DNA of 35,293 bases, from the NCBI GenBank assembly GCA_947471035.1, contig CANIWJ010000033.1, positions 1-35,293 on the forward strand, in the 5' to 3' direction. Positions within the stretch are counted from its first letter, which is position 1. The number at the start of each line of letters is the position of its first letter. The position numbers were made by a program, and so were the translations under genes. Shown here piece by piece: positions 8,687 to 15,779 of this stretch. The notes beneath the pieces were generated by a model that worked only from the letters and a program-made list of their open reading frames with translations, ran no database searches and had not been told where the DNA came from. This DNA is from Verrucomicrobiota bacterium. Lineage in GTDB: Bacteria; Verrucomicrobiota; Verrucomicrobiia; Opitutales; Opitutaceae.

Positions 8687-9457
8687 CTACCCTTCGCCTC
8701 GCGCCCGGCGCAGCGCGAGCACCGCCTCGCGCAACTCCTCCGCCAAGGCCTTGCGCTCCCCCGCCGCCCCCCGTGCGCAGCCCCAAGCCACGTGCGCGCG
8801 CACCCAAGGCACGGTGGCCAAATTCGTCAGATGCGGGCCCAACTCCATGCCACCCCACCAAGCGATCTCCCTGGACACCGACACCCCCGCCGACGCCGTA
8901 TAATCCAACGCCACCGGCACCACCGGCCACCCCGCCGCGATCGCCGGTTCCAGCAACGCCGACTTAAACCGCCCCACCCCGCTGCCATCGGTCGAGGTGC
9001 CCTCAAGAAACACCGCCACATTCAGCCCCGCTCGTAGCGCCGACGCCATTTCCACGCCCACCCGCGCCGCATCCCTCACCCGTCCCCGATCGATAAACAA
9101 GGTCCCTGCCCTCCGCGACAAACCGCCAAAAACCGGCCAGTCCGCCACCTCCTTTTTCGCCACAAAAACCGTCGGGGCCAGCGCGCCCAAAACCAACACA
9201 TCCAGATAACTCAGGTGGTTGGCCACGATCAAAGCCCCCTGCGTCGGCGTCGTGCCTGTGCTCGCCAGCTTAACCCCCAACACCCGCAAAAGCCGCGCGC
9301 ACAAGCCCTGCAAACGCCGCGCCCTATCAGCCAATCCCGCCTCACCCGCCAACCCGCAGCGCACCACCCCGCCCACCCACGCGCCGCCTAGGACCAGCCC
9401 GAGGACCAAGCCTCGCCCCGCCCCCCGGCCATAATCCGTAATCGTTCGCCTGCGCAT
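8687..9457 (-). CDS. 1-acylglycerol-3-phosphate/lyso-ornithine-lipid O-acyltransferase-like protein (PlsC/OlsA family)
   Basis: A 256-residue PlsC-fold acyltransferase. Block I is NHLSYLD, the H(X4)D catalytic motif; block II is TLFIDRGR; block III is VAVFLEGTSTDGSGVGRFKS; block IV is PVVPVALDY. A hydrophobic N-terminal stretch (residues ~15-35) should attach it to the membrane. The family moves an acyl chain from acyl-ACP to a hydroxyl group of a lysolipid. Following an OlsB-like gene by only a few bases, an OlsA role (second acylation of an amino-acid lipid) is likelier than plain PlsC. The frame could start at GTG 9466; the ATG at 9457 is chosen, preceded by GGAGG, although that spacing is short. 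It is the last gene of the operon that starts at 12647. Confidence 0.82.
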   Translation of the reverse strand: MRRRTITDYGRGAGRGLVLGLVLGGAWVGGVVRCGLAGEAGLADRARRLQGLCARLLRVLGVKLASTGTTPTQGALIVANHLSYLDVLVLGALAPTVFVAKKEVADWPVFGGLSRRAGTLFIDRGRVRDAARVGVEMASALRAGLNVAVFLEGTSTDGSGVGRFKSALLEPAIAAGWPVVPVALDYTASAGVSVSREIAWWGGMELGPHLTNLATVPWVRAHVAWGCARGAAGERKALAEELREAVLALRRARGEG

Positions 9458-9472
9458 TTCCTCCACCCCGCA

Positions 9473-10273
9473 TCACGCGAGATATTTACGCAAGACCCGC
9501 TCCGGCACCGCCTGCAAATCGAGCCAAGTCAAAAAATCCACCGTGCCAAATTCCCGGTCCAACGCGGGCGCCCCGCACAGCTTCGCCCCAAGCGCCAGAT
9601 ACGCCCCCAGCAACCTCGGTATTTTCACCTGTCCAAAGCCAAATAAGCGCCTCGTTTCTCCTTCATTTACGCCCGGCTCGCCACAACCCCAACCCGCCAA
9701 CGGAACCGTGCGCCAGCGCGGTTCCACCCAGTGCCGCTCGGCCAGCACCGCCCAGGCCTCGCGACCCTCCGCCGCCTGCCGGGACGTCAAGGAACTGCAC
9801 CCGGTCAGATAACGCGCGCCTCGCTCCGCCGCATACTCCGCGATCCCGCGCCACAGCAGCGCCAGCACCGTCTGGTTGCGATGCTCCCGGTCCACGCAGG
9901 CCCGACCCAGCTCCACCAGCTCGCCCCGCACCCGCTCGAACGGCGTGAAATCAAACTCCCGCGCCGAATAGTAACCCAGCCCGCTCGCACCCGCCCTCGC
10001 GCCGGTCTGCAACCGATACGTGCCCACCACTCGGCCCTCCGCCCGCGTTTCCACCAACAGATGATCGCACACAGCATCAAACTCGTCCGCATCCCGCCCG
10101 CTCGCCACCGACCCCGCCAGCCCTTCCGCCAGCTCCAGATTAAACACCTCAAACCGCAAACGCTGCGCCGCCGCCACCTCCGCCTCGGTGCTCGCCAATC
10201 GCAGGCGATACGCCCCGGTCTCCCGTGTCGCCGCCAACGCTTTCGTTTTTCCCATGCTCAATTCCGTTTTCAT
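9473..10273 (-). CDS. OlsB-like N-acyltransferase (GNAT/hemolysin-like family)
   Basis: A 266-residue protein of the Acetyltransf_5/OlsB type. Typical segments are YRLRLASTEAEVAAAQRLRF then EVFN, DEFDAVCDHLLVE, VVGTYRLQ, GYYSAREFDFTPFE and ELGRACVDREHRN. OlsB joins a 3-hydroxy fatty acid from ACP to the alpha-amino group of ornithine (glycine in relatives such as GlsB) to make a lyso-aminolipid, and an OlsA enzyme then adds the second chain. The O-acyltransferase gene follows directly. The start is fixed by an ATGA overlap with the stop of the upstream DedA/ATP-grasp gene; the frame itself runs on to 10336. The amino acid used cannot be read from the sequence. Confidence 0.82.
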   Translation of the reverse strand: MKTELSMGKTKALAATRETGAYRLRLASTEAEVAAAQRLRFEVFNLELAEGLAGSVASGRDADEFDAVCDHLLVETRAEGRVVGTYRLQTGARAGASGLGYYSAREFDFTPFERVRGELVELGRACVDREHRNQTVLALLWRGIAEYAAERGARYLTGCSSLTSRQAAEGREAWAVLAERHWVEPRWRTVPLAGWGCGEPGVNEGETRRLFGFGQVKIPRLLGAYLALGAKLCGAPALDREFGTVDFLTWLDLQAVPERVLRKYLA

Positions 10274-11919
10274 GGCGCACCCTCCGTTTCGCGTCCCGAC
10301 GCCCGCACCAGTTCGCGCACCTCGCGCCAGGTCCAAACCCGCGCCCCGCGCGCCCGGTTAGCCGCGCCGATTTCGTAAGCCAGCCGCCACTGACGGCACA
10401 ACATCCGCCAGCCAAACCAAACCGAGTGCTTCGGATCATAGATGCTCGTCGCCTCCGAACTAAGTCCGTTCAGCTCGATCACGGTAAATTCCCCGCGTTG
10501 CAACGCCTCCGCCGACGCCGTGCGCACATCGTAACGCCCGAAACAAAACCCCGCGAACTTCGCGCTCACCGCCTCGACCGCCGCCTCCAGCGCAGGAGTG
10601 CGCCAGTCCTCCCCATCCAAAAACAAAGCCCCCCGGCAATGCGTGCCCAGCTCGGCCAGCACCACCGCCACCCCCGCCGCCGGGATTTCCCCCAAGCGCG
10701 TGCCATAGGTATTTAGAAAAAACTTCGCCATGCCCACCGCCCGGTCGTCACCGAGGATCAATTCCTCCAGCGTCTGCCGTCCGTCTCCCGTAACGCGCAA
10801 CACTCGTTTATCCGTAATCGCGAACAACTCACCGCGCGCCGCCGCCGGATGACGCGTGTAAAATAACCCGAACTCTACCCCCGGCACATAAGCCTGCGCG
10901 ATCAGCCGCGCCGGATCCGAGGCCACTTTCTCCATCACCTCAGCCTCGCTGCGTGCAATCACCACGCCCGTGCCGCGTTCGCCCACGTCCGGTTTCAACA
11001 CCACCGGCCACGCCGTCGGCAAACACGCCTGAAACGCCGCCACCGCCGTCGCGCGCGCCACCGCCGGGCCGGGTTCGATTACCGTCCATGTTGCCACCCG
11101 TTCGCCCGCTCCCGCCAGCCCGTGCAAAATCTCGCTCTTCGATTCTCCCACCAGCCCGCCGCCCGCGCCGATCCCCGGATTCGCCGCCGTGCAGACCGTC
11201 CACCCGCCATGCCGCCAACCCAGCCAGAGCACGTAAATTACCACCGGCGGATACACAGCCCAGCTCGGCCAGTATTCCCAATGCGTCAGCCGCCGCAGCC
11301 GCGACACCCAGAGCCGCCGCCCGCGCCAGCTCGCCAGGCTTTGCCCCAGCCGCAGCCCCGCCCAAGCCAGCAAGGCCGCCGCCACCAGCCCGGCCGACCA
11401 CTGCCGCCAACCGACCAGATCCGCCACCACCGCCTCGCCCAAACTCCAGCTCAAGCCCACCACCAACGGAGCCCACACCGCCACCGCCGCCGCGAACCAC
11501 AGCGCCAGCCGTCCCCACGGAGCGCGCAAGACCCCCGCCGCCAAATAAAGCGGCAAACGTGTGCCCGGCACGAAGCGACTGATGAAAATTGCCCGCCCCC
11601 CGCGTTGCGCGAACCACGCCTCCGCCCGCGCCAGCCCCTCCGCCGACACCCGCCCGCGCAAGGGCCAGCGTTGCAAAGCCGCCCGGCCCAAGCCCCGGCC
11701 CACCGCCACCAAGATCAGATCACCGACCACGATGCCGGTAAAACACGCCAGCGTCGCCGCCCAAAAATCCAGCCGCCCCGCCGCCACCAGCAACCCGCCC
11801 GCCACACAGGCCAGATCATCGCTGGCAAAAGTCGCCAAGGCCAGCGCCAGCAACACCCAGGGCGTCCCGCCCCAGGCCGCCGCGCTCGCCACCCACTCCA
11901 GGACTGCCGCCGGACTCAC
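10270..11919 (-). CDS. DedA/VTT membrane domain fused to ATP-grasp domain
   Basis: A 549-residue two-part protein. Residues ~10-200 form a DedA (SNARE-associated/VTT) domain with several membrane spans. The DedA signature FISRFVPGTRLPLYLAAGVL stands near residues 110-130; relatives move lipids across the inner membrane. After a further membrane segment near residue 235, residues ~300-520 form an ATP-grasp domain: VVLKPDVGERGTGVVIARSE (nucleotide lysine and Gly loop), IAQAYVPGVEFGLFYTRHP, GFCFGRYDVR and the metal-ligand motif VIELNG. ATP-grasp ligases join a carboxylate to an amine or similar group using ATP. The start is a GTG that overlaps the upstream stop as GTGA, and the stop overlaps the OlsB-like start as ATGA. 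This suggests ligation and membrane transfer of the same lipid; no substrate is known. Confidence 0.85.
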   Translation of the reverse strand: MSPAAVLEWVASAAAWGGTPWVLLALALATFASDDLACVAGGLLVAAGRLDFWAATLACFTGIVVGDLILVAVGRGLGRAALQRWPLRGRVSAEGLARAEAWFAQRGGRAIFISRFVPGTRLPLYLAAGVLRAPWGRLALWFAAAVAVWAPLVVGLSWSLGEAVVADLVGWRQWSAGLVAAALLAWAGLRLGQSLASWRGRRLWVSRLRRLTHWEYWPSWAVYPPVVIYVLWLGWRHGGWTVCTAANPGIGAGGGLVGESKSEILHGLAGAGERVATWTVIEPGPAVARATAVAAFQACLPTAWPVVLKPDVGERGTGVVIARSEAEVMEKVASDPARLIAQAYVPGVEFGLFYTRHPAAARGELFAITDKRVLRVTGDGRQTLEELILGDDRAVGMAKFFLNTYGTRLGEIPAAGVAVVLAELGTHCRGALFLDGEDWRTPALEAAVEAVSAKFAGFCFGRYDVRTASAEALQRGEFTVIELNGLSSEATSIYDPKHSVWFGWRMLCRQWRLAYEIGAANRARGARVWTWREVRELVRASGRETEGAP

Positions 11920-12647
11920 CAGCCCACCTCCGCGACCGTGCCGTATCCATCGGCCCGGCTCCAATCCACCACGCGATAAACCAACTTTGGACCCTCGCCC
12001 GCGCGCACCCGCACCCGGCACACGCTACGCGTGCAGGCATCCGCCCGGCTCATGCGCACCGACTCCGCGCCCCGCGCCGAATCATGCCTCCAGTGAAATT
12101 CCTCCAAGGCCTGCCACGTCAGGCCCGCCTGCGCCGACTTCGTATAAGTCGCTTCCCGCCCCTCCCGCGTCCTACTCGGCGCATACGACGACGAAGTCGC
12201 AAAACCTACCCCGCCCCAGTCGCACCACTCCCTACCGTTCCACCGCAAGCCGGCGCTCCGTACGAGCGAGTCCACCGCCACGGTCAAAAACGGTCCAAAA
12301 TTCACCGCGCCCAAGCCGTCCACCCACTCCTGTATTGCGCGCAAGGCTTCTTCGACGTCCGAAGCGTCCATGCCCGCCAGCGGCACGCCGCCCCGACTCA
12401 TTTGGCCTGCCGCCCCTCCGTCAGTTTCGTAATCGTTTAGTAACACCACGGTCAGCCCGGCGCGGTTCAAAGCCAGCCACGTTCCGCCCCGCGCACCATC
12501 GCGTGGAGATACATAGTCCATGCCCGCCGCCGTCGTCGACGCCATCGGAGCAAACTCCGGCGCGCGCGTGCGCCGCTCATCGCGGTTAAACCACAAATCA
12601 TAACCGCCGCCCGGCTCGGGCGCGGGCAAAATACTCACAGTGCACAT
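11916..12647 (-). CDS. NRDE (TANGO2-like) family protein
   Basis: A 243-residue protein beginning MCTVSILPAPEPGGGYDLWF, followed by NRDERRTRAPEFAP. The NRDE motif and the Cys at position 2 define the NRDE/TANGO2 family, whose fold recalls N-terminal-nucleophile hydrolases and in which Cys2 could become the nucleophile after Met removal. The biochemical role in bacteria is not established; the eukaryotic homologue has been linked to membrane lipid and heme homeostasis. Other family-like stretches are DYVSPRDGARGGTWLALNRAG and VVLLNDYE. It is the first gene of the coupled operon with the DedA/ATP-grasp, OlsB-like and OlsA-like genes. A single REP lies upstream. Confidence 0.85.
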   Translation of the reverse strand: MCTVSILPAPEPGGGYDLWFNRDERRTRAPEFAPMASTTAAGMDYVSPRDGARGGTWLALNRAGLTVVLLNDYETDGGAAGQMSRGGVPLAGMDASDVEEALRAIQEWVDGLGAVNFGPFLTVAVDSLVRSAGLRWNGREWCDWGGVGFATSSSYAPSRTREGREATYTKSAQAGLTWQALEEFHWRHDSARGAESVRMSRADACTRSVCRVRVRAGEGPKLVYRVVDWSRADGYGTVAEVGW

Positions 12648-12680
12648 GGTTTATTCTAATTCGCTTTCAAGTTTAGTTGA

Positions 12681-12705
12681 ATTGGCCGGGACGGCCAACC
12701 CTACA
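12681..12705. repeat. REP palindrome, single copy
   Basis: Core TTGGCCGGGACGGCCAA followed by CCCTACAA, the same element as around the RAYT gene. It lies in the gap between the lipid operon start and the DinB-like gene end. No gene is seen in the rest of 12648-12781. Confidence 0.85.
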
Positions 12706-12781
12706 AGAATTTGCTTTTCGCGGCTTTGTGTAGAGTCCCCGGGCAAACTCAGTAAAACCTCATCTTGAAGGCTAATGGGAT

Positions 12782-13321
12782 TTATCCCGCGTGACGACGA
12801 AACCGCAGGGTGGACGGCGCCACGCCGAAATCCACCGGCGTGGGTTTCCCGCCCAACGCGCACACCACCGCGATCAACGCGTAGTGATGAATGGTGTGGC
12901 TGAGCAAAAACTCCAGCTCACGCCCCACGCTCGATGGGTTGCACGGCGCAGCATCCTCCTGCCCCACCATCTCGGATCGCACCTCCACGTTGCTCTCTAA
13001 AAAATCGTCAGCTAACGAAGACAGATCTTCTCGCAGCTGCTCCAGCCGCATTACCGCATACGCGGGCTCGTTTTCGATCCGCACATCGCGTGCCCTCGCC
13101 TCGTAATCCACCATGCCGGTGCGCTGCGCCTGCAGGAAACTTTCGTAATGCTCGATCACGTGCCGCAGATGCCCGCCGATGGAGCTGTTAAAACATGCCG
13201 GTTCGCGCCGCACGTAAGCCGCCTCGCCCAACGCCGCCAGTAAATCGCGCCCCTGCGCCAAGGCTTCCAGATTGTCGCGCACCGCCAGATCGAGATGCGG
13301 TGATTTAAGTAAAGAGGTCAT
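12782..13321 (-). CDS. DinB-like four-helix protein
   Basis: A 179-residue protein with the DinB/YfiT four-helix layout. The likely metal ligands are one His in the first half (SIGGHLRHVIEHYESFL) and the pair in LSHTIHHYALIA. DinB-family proteins are metal-binding; some act as thiol-dependent transferases, and the role here is unknown. The start is set by an ATGA overlap with the YHS gene; the open frame continues further upstream but runs inside that gene. It is the last gene of the run that begins with the ECF sigma factor. Confidence 0.75.
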   Translation of the reverse strand: MTSLLKSPHLDLAVRDNLEALAQGRDLLAALGEAAYVRREPACFNSSIGGHLRHVIEHYESFLQAQRTGMVDYEARARDVRIENEPAYAVMRLEQLREDLSSLADDFLESNVEVRSEMVGQEDAAPCNPSSVGRELEFLLSHTIHHYALIAVVCALGGKPTPVDFGVAPSTLRFRRHAG

Positions 13322-13761
13322 TTCTTGAGTAGCTCCGGCCAGTTTTGCTGCGCTTTGACGATATTGCCCGGCACGTCTTCTTCCCACTGCTTCTGCACCT
13401 TCAAACTGTAGTTTAGATATAATCGTTCCCCGACGATTTTCCACGCCGCCGGGTCTATACCCGCCGTGTAGCCTCGGCTCACCGCCCAGGCGCAATAGCC
13501 GCCAAACTGCGGCGCGTATTTATCCGGTGCGCCGGCAAACAAATCCCGGTTGGCAGCGCTGGCAAAACGCCAGGTCGCACCGTTCCAGCTGAACTCAAAT
13601 TGATCCGACCCTTCCACCGGCTTGGCCTGGGTGAAATACGCCACCGGATCGTAGCCTTTGATGGCCACTCCAGTCCACGTGGTGTTCACCGGTTTTTCCG
13701 CCCGCAGGCCGCACAGTCCGAGACACAGCCCGGCGATAATAAAACGTATCAGTTTTTTCAT
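13318..13761 (-). CDS. Secreted YHS domain-containing protein
   Basis: A 147-residue protein with a signal peptide (MKKLIRFIIAGLCLGLCGLR, then cleavage near AEK). A YHS-type domain follows: VAIKGYDPVAYFTQAKPVEG, FEFSWNGATWRFASAANRDL, then PDKYAPQFGGYCAWAVSRGY. YHS domains bind metals, and this exported form (GYDPVAYF, GGYCA) is widespread next to DoxX and redox genes. Its exact role is unknown. The ATG at 13761 is chosen over 13776 because it starts the signal peptide. It lies 11 bp after the doxX-like stop and overlaps the DinB-like gene by 4 bp. Confidence 0.85.
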   Translation of the reverse strand: MKKLIRFIIAGLCLGLCGLRAEKPVNTTWTGVAIKGYDPVAYFTQAKPVEGSDQFEFSWNGATWRFASAANRDLFAGAPDKYAPQFGGYCAWAVSRGYTAGIDPAAWKIVGERLYLNYSLKVQKQWEEDVPGNIVKAQQNWPELLKK

Positions 13762-13772
13762 AAAAATGAGTC

Positions 13773-14177
13773 TCACAATTTAGCGCCGATGATCGGCAAG
13801 GACCGACGATGCAGCCAAAGCACCCCGGCGGAGGCCGCCCAGGTGACCAGCGCCAGCGCGAAGAGCAGACCGCCGTCGCCCTGCACCACGATGCCGAGCT
13901 TCGTCAGATGGAAAAAAATCGCCCCGCTCATCGTGCCCAGCGCCAGCAACGCACCCACCGGCGTCGTCGCCGGCACCCACAAGAGCACGCACGCGATCAG
14001 CTCTACCACGCCCGAACCGATGCGTCCGACCGGCTCCTGCCCCACCTGTTCAAAGATATAAACCGACTCCGGCGCTCCGGAGAATTTGAAGAACAGGGTT
14101 TGCCCGAGGATGATGGTCGCGGCCAGGCGCAGCACACGGCTAAGCCATCGGTATTGATTCAGGTTCGTTTCGTTCAT
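13773..14177 (-). CDS. DoxX-family membrane protein
   Basis: A 134-residue protein with four predicted membrane helices: VLRLAATIILGQTLFFKFSG, IGSGVVELIACVLLWVPA, VGALLALGTMSGAIFFHL and LLFALALVTWAASAGVLW. This matches the DoxX family (QTLFFKFSGAPESVYIFE is a typical first-loop stretch). Family members have been tied to quinone or sulfur redox chemistry; function here is uncertain. The frame runs upstream to 14339 through a palindromic element, but the ATG at 14177 begins the family-like part. It is followed closely by the YHS gene. Confidence 0.82.
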   Translation of the reverse strand: MNETNLNQYRWLSRVLRLAATIILGQTLFFKFSGAPESVYIFEQVGQEPVGRIGSGVVELIACVLLWVPATTPVGALLALGTMSGAIFFHLTKLGIVVQGDGGLLFALALVTWAASAGVLWLHRRSLPIIGAKL

Positions 14178-14224
14178 GCGCGAGTAAGAGTCGACCTCGC
14201 CGGGATTATTCCCGGAGAGTTTCA

Positions 14225-14343
14225 GGGCGTGTTTGGATTTCAACTCAGTCCGGCGGGAGCGTGGAGTGCGCCTTGGCCGAGCCGTGCTCCACGCTTCCCC
14301 ATCGGGCCTTGGCGACGGACGGAATTTAAACCCATACACGCTC
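14225..14343. repeat. Imperfect palindromic element between anti-sigma and doxX-like genes
   Basis: Outer arms of 28 bp, 14225-14252 and 14316-14343, match when one is reversed (22 of 28 positions by eye). A nested inverted repeat AGCGTGGAG (14258-14266) / CTCCACGCT (14287-14295) sits between them. Together they fill most of the gap between the two genes. It could be a small non-autonomous mobile element or an RNA hairpin acting between the genes. Outer-arm sequence recurs singly at 8238 and 18308. Confidence 0.6.
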
Positions 14344-14345
14344 TG

Positions 14346-15080
14346 CTACAGCACGGCGTGCAACGCATCCACGCCCGCGTCCGACACCATCACGTAAGCG
14401 AGCCGGGAGTCCGCCCAAGTGACGGCGGCCAGGTTGCCCTCTTCGTGAAAACGGGGTTTCGCCTCAAAACCCGCATCGCCGAAATCATCCCGTCTCGCGA
14501 TATAGAGATGCATCTCGCCCACGCCTTCGCGCACGAAACACACCTCCAATAATTCGCGTCCCGCAATGGTCACGGAGCGGCAACCGCCTGCCTTCAGTGC
14601 AGCAAAATCCAGCGGTATCCCAGCAGCCAACCGGAATCGCGCATCGGCCAGAATAGTCTTCAAGGCACCCCGTCCGCCCAGGGCCAGCGGTGCGTGTTCC
14701 GGCGAACCCATCTCCGCCATCACACCCAGCGCCAATTGCTCCGCACCGGGGCCGGATCGCAGGCCGTTCCAAAACACACCGAGACCAAAAAATAGCGTCA
14801 GGCTCGCCGCCAGCGCGAGGGTTCGACCAGTTTGCCACCACGGCGTGCGGCGCTGCATTCTCGCGCCGGCCAGAATGGCGTCGCGCAGACCAGGCGGCGG
14901 CCCCACCTCGCGCAAACGCGACACCACCGCCGAATCGAAGGCCTGTTCCCGCGCCAGCCAACCGGTCAAAACCGGATCGCGCGCGGCTTGGGCCAGCGCC
15001 TCGGAAAAGAGCGCTTGAGCATCGTCCCGCCCATCGGGACGCCGCGCCTGCAGGATGAATTTTGCCTCGTTGGTATTCAT
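14346..15080 (-). CDS. Membrane-bound anti-sigma factor-like protein
   Basis: A 244-residue protein with a cytoplasmic N-terminal half (~75 residues), one membrane helix (TLALAASLTLFFGLGVFW, about residues 87-104) and a periplasmic C-terminal domain. It has the size and layout of regulators that hold an ECF sigma factor at the membrane, and its start overlaps the sigma stop by ATGA. A clear zinc-type HxxxCxxC motif is not visible. The periplasmic part has two cysteines (GGCRSVT, LEVCFVR) that could sense redox state, which would match the DoxX/YHS neighbours; that link is inference. Confidence 0.75.
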   Translation of the reverse strand: MNTNEAKFILQARRPDGRDDAQALFSEALAQAARDPVLTGWLAREQAFDSAVVSRLREVGPPPGLRDAILAGARMQRRTPWWQTGRTLALAASLTLFFGLGVFWNGLRSGPGAEQLALGVMAEMGSPEHAPLALGGRGALKTILADARFRLAAGIPLDFAALKAGGCRSVTIAGRELLEVCFVREGVGEMHLYIARRDDFGDAGFEAKPRFHEEGNLAAVTWADSRLAYVMVSDAGVDALHAVL

Positions 15081-15637
15081 GATGTTTTTCGCCCTTCCCG
15101 TCCCTCTTCGTTTAAAAACGGTATCACTTTGCGTTCTTCCGCCCCCGCCAGCCGCCCCAGTGCGGCGCGCAACTGCGCCTTCCCTCGCGATAGCCGCGAC
15201 ATCACCGTGCCGACCGGCACCTCCAAGAGCGCCGCGATCTCCTGATAGGCCATATCTTCCAGATAAAACAGCGTCAGCGCCGCCCGGAAACCTTCGTCCA
15301 CTTCCTGCAAGGCCTGCACCACCAACTTGGCGTCGAATTTCAGATCAAGATTTTCCGCCTCGCCTGCCGGATCCTGTTCCCCGGGAGGCAAATCCTCCAG
15401 CGCGGTCACCCTCGCCCCGCGCCGCCTGCCGCGCAAAAACTCACGATAGAGCGTGGTAAACAACCACGTTTTCGCTTTGGCGATTTCGCGTAACGACTGC
15501 CCCTTGGTCGCCCACACGTAGAAGGTCTGCTGCACCAAGTCGCACGCGTCGGCTTCGCTACGCGCCAAACTGAGCGCGAAACGATACAAGGCCGCGTAGT
15601 GCGCATCGACCAAGCGGGTAAAAAGTTCATCTGCCAT
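15077..15637 (-). CDS. ECF-type RNA polymerase sigma factor
   Basis: A 186-residue sigma-70 family protein with only regions 2 and 4. Region 2 is LVDAHYAALYRFALSLARSE followed by ADACDLVQQTFYVWATKGQS and KAKTWLFTTLYREFL. Region 4 is ALTLFYLEDMAYQEIAALLE followed by VPVGTVMSRLSRGKAQLRAAL, its helix-turn-helix binding the -35 element. The ATG at 15637 is preferred over a TTG three codons upstream. It is translationally coupled to the membrane anti-sigma gene and heads a run that includes DoxX, YHS and DinB-like genes, which are its probable regulon. ECF sigmas commonly control their own promoter, here expected in 15638-15779. Confidence 0.9.
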   Translation of the reverse strand: MADELFTRLVDAHYAALYRFALSLARSEADACDLVQQTFYVWATKGQSLREIAKAKTWLFTTLYREFLRGRRRGARVTALEDLPPGEQDPAGEAENLDLKFDAKLVVQALQEVDEGFRAALTLFYLEDMAYQEIAALLEVPVGTVMSRLSRGKAQLRAALGRLAGAEERKVIPFLNEEGREGRKTS

Positions 15638-15779
15638 TGCACCCAAGAGACACCAGCCGCTCCGAATATTCCCGCTAAATGCGATAATTCATCAAAACGT
15701 GACATATCACACGATTTCGGCGGCGAAAAAACAAGCATCCGCCCACTTCTAAGCCGTTCTTTCCGCGTTCTTGAAAGTA
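15638..15779. promoter_or_regulatory. Divergent region ECF sigma gene / SNF2 gene
   Basis: A 142-bp gap between divergent genes, with an AT-richer centre (about 15665-15715). It holds a short inverted repeat GTGACATATCAC at 15699-15710 (arms GTGA/TCAC) that could be a regulator site. I could not identify a convincing ECF-type promoter by eye. Confidence 0.4.

Noticed and set aside
15699..15710. GTGACATATCAC as a CRP-type binding site
   Set aside because: Arms are only four bases and no CRP relative is known here; kept as a note in the divergent region only.
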